Source: Pleurotus ostreatus/Saccharomyces cerevisiae fusant
Taxonomy: Eukaryota > Opisthokonta
Direction of reading: 5' to 3'
Length of the DNA stretch: 36,732 bases
Assembly (NCBI GenBank): GCA_024196135.1
Contig: JAMQCK010000214.1
Location: 1 to 36,732 of the forward strand
This document shows, one piece after another, positions 31,019 through 36,732 of the stretch (positions are counted from its first letter, which is position 1; each line of letters opens with the position of its first letter). The notes beneath the pieces were generated by a model. The model saw nothing but the letters and a program-made list of their open reading frames with translations, was not told where the DNA came from and ran no database searches. Made by a program: the position numbers and the translations under genes.

Positions 31019-31212
31019 TACAAGCGCATCGCGATACAATCGCATCGTTGGCAATACAGTCGCACACTTCTGGATAAAGCAAGTACAGTAGCAATACAGC
31101 GGCTTCCCTTCTCATATCTACGATAGCCCTTCCTGATAGATCAGATCCGCGCCACAGATACAACAAGTACAACACCACGATACAAGAAGATACAGCGAAT
31201 ACAGCAAATACA
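31019..31212 (-). promoter_or_regulatory. UGUA cluster in the inferred 3' UTR of the oxidoreductase
   Basis: On the minus strand TGTA occurs 11 times in 194 nt (plus-strand TACA at 31019, 31035, 31055, 31084, 31095, 31159, 31168, 31181, 31191, 31200, 31209). The cluster begins 48 nt after the stop codon. UGUA is the invariant core of Pumilio/PUF binding sites and also the core bound by cleavage factor Im. None of the copies matches the full UGUANAUA site. Confidence 0.5.
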
Positions 31213-31260
31213 ACGGCCTTTCTCACTTCTCCTTCTCCAAATCCGCCCGATGACGTTGAA

Positions 31261-32633
31261 TTACTGCGCAACGACCGTCGACCGCGCATTATCCGAGCCC
31301 TCGACGGACTTGAGCAGGTCCACAGGCTTGCCCTCGCTATTAAGCGCCGCCTGAATGAACGCCACATCCCGCAGCGCATCCAGCGGCTCGCCGACCTTCA
31401 GCGCCCCCTCCTTCCCCGCCACCGCATCAAAGAACGCGCCGAGCTCGTGCTGCACGCCCTTCCCCTGCGGCACCTCCGCGACGTCCTCGTCTTCCTTGTA
31501 TTCCTCCTTGTCGCCCGACGCCCTCCACTTCGTCGTGACGCGGTAGAGCTTCTTGTCGGGGACGATTTTGATGCCGATCCAGCCCTTGGTGCCGATGAAG
31601 ACGTAGTCGTCGGTGTCGGCTTTGGATTTGGTGGGGGAGGCGAAGGTGATGGTGATGTTACCGTGCGCGCGGCCGGCGGCTGCGATGGCGTGGATGGTGT
31701 CGTGCGGGGGGAGGATCTCGCGGTTGAGGGCGGCGAAGGACGAAATAGTCTCAATCGGCTTGCCCAAAACAGTGCGCAAGGCAGCGGCAAAATGCTACAG
31801 ACGATTTGTTGGTAATTATTGATCTTGAGGATGGGAATTGGGACTTACAACTCCTCCGTCAAGCTGTGGTTCCCGTGAGTATTCTGCGATCTACATGAAG
31901 CAAGGAATGCTTACCAGGAAACCGCCTTGATACTGCGTAACGCAGTCAGTAAGCACACAAGCATGGTATGGAGGTGCTTACCTGCGGTACTGTGCGCCAG
32001 GGGGTGTTGTAGTACTTGTTGTCCACTTGAATGTGGTTTACGACCGTGGCCCTAAAGGAGATCACATCCCCGATCTTGCCCTCTTTCACGAGTTTTGCCG
32101 CGGTCACGAAGCCGTTCTCAAGCTCGAAGTTCTCAGCCACACGCCAGATGAGCCCCTTGGGCTTGAACGCGTCCTCGTACTGCTTAATCAACTGCACACC
32201 CGCGTCGACATCTGGCGCAATCGGCTTCTCGCTGAGGACGTGCTTGCCAGCAGCGAGAGCCTTCAGGATGATATCGGGCTGAGTGAGGATCGGCAGGATC
32301 ACGATGACAGCAGAGATGTCTGAGCGTGCCAGCAGCGCGTCCAGAGAGTTCTCCTGGTTCCCGCCATCGTGGTAGATCGCTGGTGAATCCGACAGACCGA
32401 GGGTAGAGACCGCGGTCGACGCCGTGTCCTTCGCGCTCTTCTCAGACCGGGAGTAGACGGCCCTCAAGGGCGGTGCGCCTGCTCCCAGCGCGGCTAGGGC
32501 GGGAATGTGGGCTGAATAGCAGCGATGTCAACATCTTCGTAGACCCAGGAGGCAAGTATCGACTCGAACTGCACGCACCCTCCTTGGCGAAGATGCCTGC
32601 TCCGAGGATAGCGATACCCGAGGTGGCGGACAT
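31261..32633 (-). CDS. Gfo/Idh/MocA-family oxidoreductase (383 aa)
   Basis: NAD(P)-dependent dehydrogenase of the glucose-fructose oxidoreductase type. Exons: 32633-32579, 32511-31982, 31932-31915 (18 nt), 31863-31849 (15 nt), 31794-31261; introns 49-67 nt. Rossmann motif GAGIFA at 11-16, the family EKP motif at 113-115 (GKHVLSEKPIAPD), and YQGGFLLDGGVH at 196-207, whose Asp203 and His207 are the conserved D-x3-H pair. That motif is assembled from both microexons. The C-terminal sheet domain ends in ARSTVVAQ. No signal peptide. Substrate is not predictable; sugars, inositols and dihydrodiols are all used in the family. It is divergent from the beta-glucosidase gene, with 626 bp between the starts. 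Confidence 0.92.
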
Positions 32634-33259
32634 GGTGATCTGCGCCGCGTTCAGTCGTTCAGGCCTGGGTGTTCAGCTCAACCCGCAGACTGATCCCGAC
32701 GAGGAGTCCCCGAAAACGTGGCGTGCACCGACGGCAGCTGACCCGACATTTCTCCGGGCGTCTCTTGGAATAAACCACGGTCGCCTGCCCCAGCACTCGA
32801 CGCGTCCAGCCGCAGCGTCGCTCTGCTTCGCGCGAATGGGCCTGAACGGCGTCTGGAAAGTGGCTTTGGACGGATCAAAATTCCTTCCCCTGCAAGCGGC
32901 CAGCTGACCATCCGTTGCCCCTCTCGCGGCCCACTTTCCGGTTTCATTTGCTGCATGTTCTTATGCCCTCTCCGACCATCGCCCCCCTGCGCTGTCTCTC
33001 CCTGAGAAACGCAACCAGGGCGGAGGAACACGGAGATTCTCGTCGAAAGCCCGCTGATGACCTCCACGATCACGTTCATCTTCAAGGCAGCCTTCACGCT
33101 CCGGACGTCTCTCGCATCGTTGTGCTCGGCGATTTGTCGGCGCTCGTGCCATTGAATTTCGCTCAGGAACTGTCCTATCGGAGCATTGAGCTTCGCTTAT
33201 AAGACCTCCGCTGCTCGCCATGTCCCCCAGACCCCGCGGCTCCCCCTCAATACCCCACC
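32634..33259. promoter_or_regulatory. Bidirectional promoter region, oxidoreductase and beta-glucosidase
   Basis: This 626 bp interval separates two divergent start codons and holds no supported gene. Frames on both strands overlap each other without a domain. A shared control of the two genes is possible but not shown. Confidence 0.5.
33198..33203 (+). promoter_or_regulatory. TATA box of the GH1 gene
   Basis: TATAAG stands 56 nt before the ATG at 33260. Confidence 0.55.
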
Positions 33260-35654
<2,395 letters not shown>

Positions 35655-35785
35655 ACTGCATTTAGTCGAGTAAACTGCCTTTACTAAGTCGAGTAAACTA
35701 TCTCTGGTCAGGTCGGCCGACCTGGGCAGGTCAATCGTCGACTCTGGTCAGGTCAATTGACGACTCTGGTCAGATATTTGGACAC
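35655..35785. repeat. Short repeats in the 3' flank of the GH1 gene
   Basis: GAGTAAACT occurs twice and AAGTAAACT once, the latter overlapping the stop codon. CTCTGGTCAG then recurs three times between 35701 and 35772. The 12 bp palindrome GGTCGGCCGACC lies at about 35711-35722. Confidence 0.7.
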
Positions 35786-36272
35786 GTATATGCTTCGTAT
35801 CTCGTAGAGGGATTTCTGGGCTGCCACTGTAATACTTTATATCTTGCGCTGTACATTTTGTGTCGTGTCCTAGTCTATAGCTTCCGATGTGCGCCTTTGT
35901 ATACCTACCGTGACGACCTTTCATGATGTTTATTCTATCTGTTCTTGATTTATGTTGCTCGAGCTCTGAAGGTGACGCGCTGAAGCACAGAGGATCATCG
36001 ACTCAGCGCGAACCCGAGAAATCGAACAGTGACAACGTGTCACCTGGCGTCACGCGTCTGCATCCTTGTTCGGCTCCGTTTCGCGTTCTCCTCCTCGTCC
36101 TGCCCACCATCTACTGCCGGCCAGTACCTGTACCTCGGAGATCCCGTGAACGGTGTATCTTTGGTCTCTCGCCAAATCTTTGAGACCCCTCCTTTTCTCT
36201 GAACTTCTCCGTCGCCAAGCTAGCCATTGACTCTCGCTCCGTACTCTGCTTGTCGCTCAGGTCTATCAGATC
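35786..36272. other. Intergenic region, no gene
   Basis: It covers the GH1 3' flank and the promoter of the MYND gene. No frame with support is present. Confidence 0.5.
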
Positions 36273-36732
36273 ATGGCTCCTCATCTGGGCGGTGCCACGA
36301 AAGGAGGGGAGATGTGTCAGAACTGCCTAAAAACTGTGGTGCAGCTTGAGACAAAGCTACTCCGCTGCAGGTCTGCGTTGCGCTTGTCATTACGAGTGGT
36401 CGTCGCATGCTGACGGGCTCGCATACGTAGCGGCTGCAAGCGTTGTAATTATTGCGTGAGTGCCAGGTCAAAAGCTCTGACAGTCCATATCGCTGAAACC
36501 CCTCCTCAGAGCCGCGAATGCCAGGCGGCTCATTGGAAGACGCACAAGCCGCAATGCAAGCTCCATCTCCAGAACGATCAGATATACAGAGACATGGAAG
36601 AAAAGTACCCCGATCTGTACCCTAACGCGGTGGATGTAGCCCGTAAGCTTTCGGACTGGCAGAAGGTCACCCTGTTTCTCTACCTCTCCTTCAGTCTCGT
36701 CTAAACCCTTAGCAACTGCTCAGATCCATCGC
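36273..36732 (+). CDS. MYND zinc-finger protein, 5' part (cut by window end)
   Basis: Exons 36273-36370, 36431-36455 (25 nt) and 36510-36665, then probably an intron 36666-36723 (GTCACC to CTCAG) and a fourth exon from 36724 (IHR). The N-terminal MYND finger has Cys15, Cys18, Cys32, Cys35, Cys41, Cys45, His53 and Cys57: CQNC, then CSGCKRCNYCSREC, then HWKTHKPQC. MYND fingers bind two zinc ions and recruit proline-rich partners. The sequence after it (NDQIYRDMEEKYPDLYPNAV) is like that of fungal MYND proteins of unknown function. If the last intron is not removed, the frame ends at TAA 36702-36704 after VTLFLYLSFSLV. Partner and role are unknown. Confidence 0.88.

Overview
The window looks like a chromosome segment of a filamentous basidiomycete, most likely an agaricomycete close to the polypores. 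This rests on genes broken by many 46-93 nt introns with GTRNGT donors, on F-box proteins of the type that expands in these fungi, and on an intracellular GH1 beta-glucosidase with many exons. Lineage is inferred from gene style only. Gene models below were built by hand from splice signals and reading frame and have no transcript support.

Left part (1-11 kb). A pyrimidine-rich tract and four adjacent minisatellites lead to a tRNA-Glu(CTC) gene with a 21 nt intron. An F-box gene follows on the minus strand. From about 3.9 to 10.3 kb a unit is present in three diverged tandem copies. Each copy holds a degenerate-looking spliced sequence on the minus strand, a shared intergenic region with a conserved block of about 55 bp, and a plus-strand two-exon gene for a small protein of unknown function (147, 167 and 145 aa). 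A 234 bp element with short terminal inverted repeats follows.

Middle part (11-26.7 kb). An F-box gene and a broken LRR-like gene (11.3-14.0 kb, minus) form an inverted copy of an intact LRR/F-box gene and a third F-box gene (20.4-24.4 kb, plus). This is an inverted segmental duplication with roughly 6.4 kb between the arms. Between the arms lie a relic of an MFSD5-type transporter and repeat-rich sequence with no recognisable gene. The three F-box paralogues share a four-codon first exon, a 52-53 nt intron and a 30 bp promoter motif. Right of the second arm are an inverted dispersed repeat and an AT-rich element of about 0.85 kb with imperfect inverted ends.

Right part (26.7-36.7 kb). This is ordinary genic sequence of primary metabolism: acetyl-CoA synthetase (minus, six exons), a Gfo/Idh/MocA oxidoreductase (minus, five exons, two of them microexons), a divergently transcribed GH1 beta-glucosidase (plus, 15 exons), and the 5' part of a MYND zinc-finger gene cut by the window end. 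Acetate activation and beta-glucoside hydrolysis both feed carbon metabolism, but there is no sign that these genes form one pathway.

The most unusual items are the three-copy divergent array with its conserved intergenic block, the inverted LRR/F-box duplication in which one LRR copy decayed, the shared promoter motif of the F-box paralogues, and a dense UGUA cluster just past the oxidoreductase stop codon.
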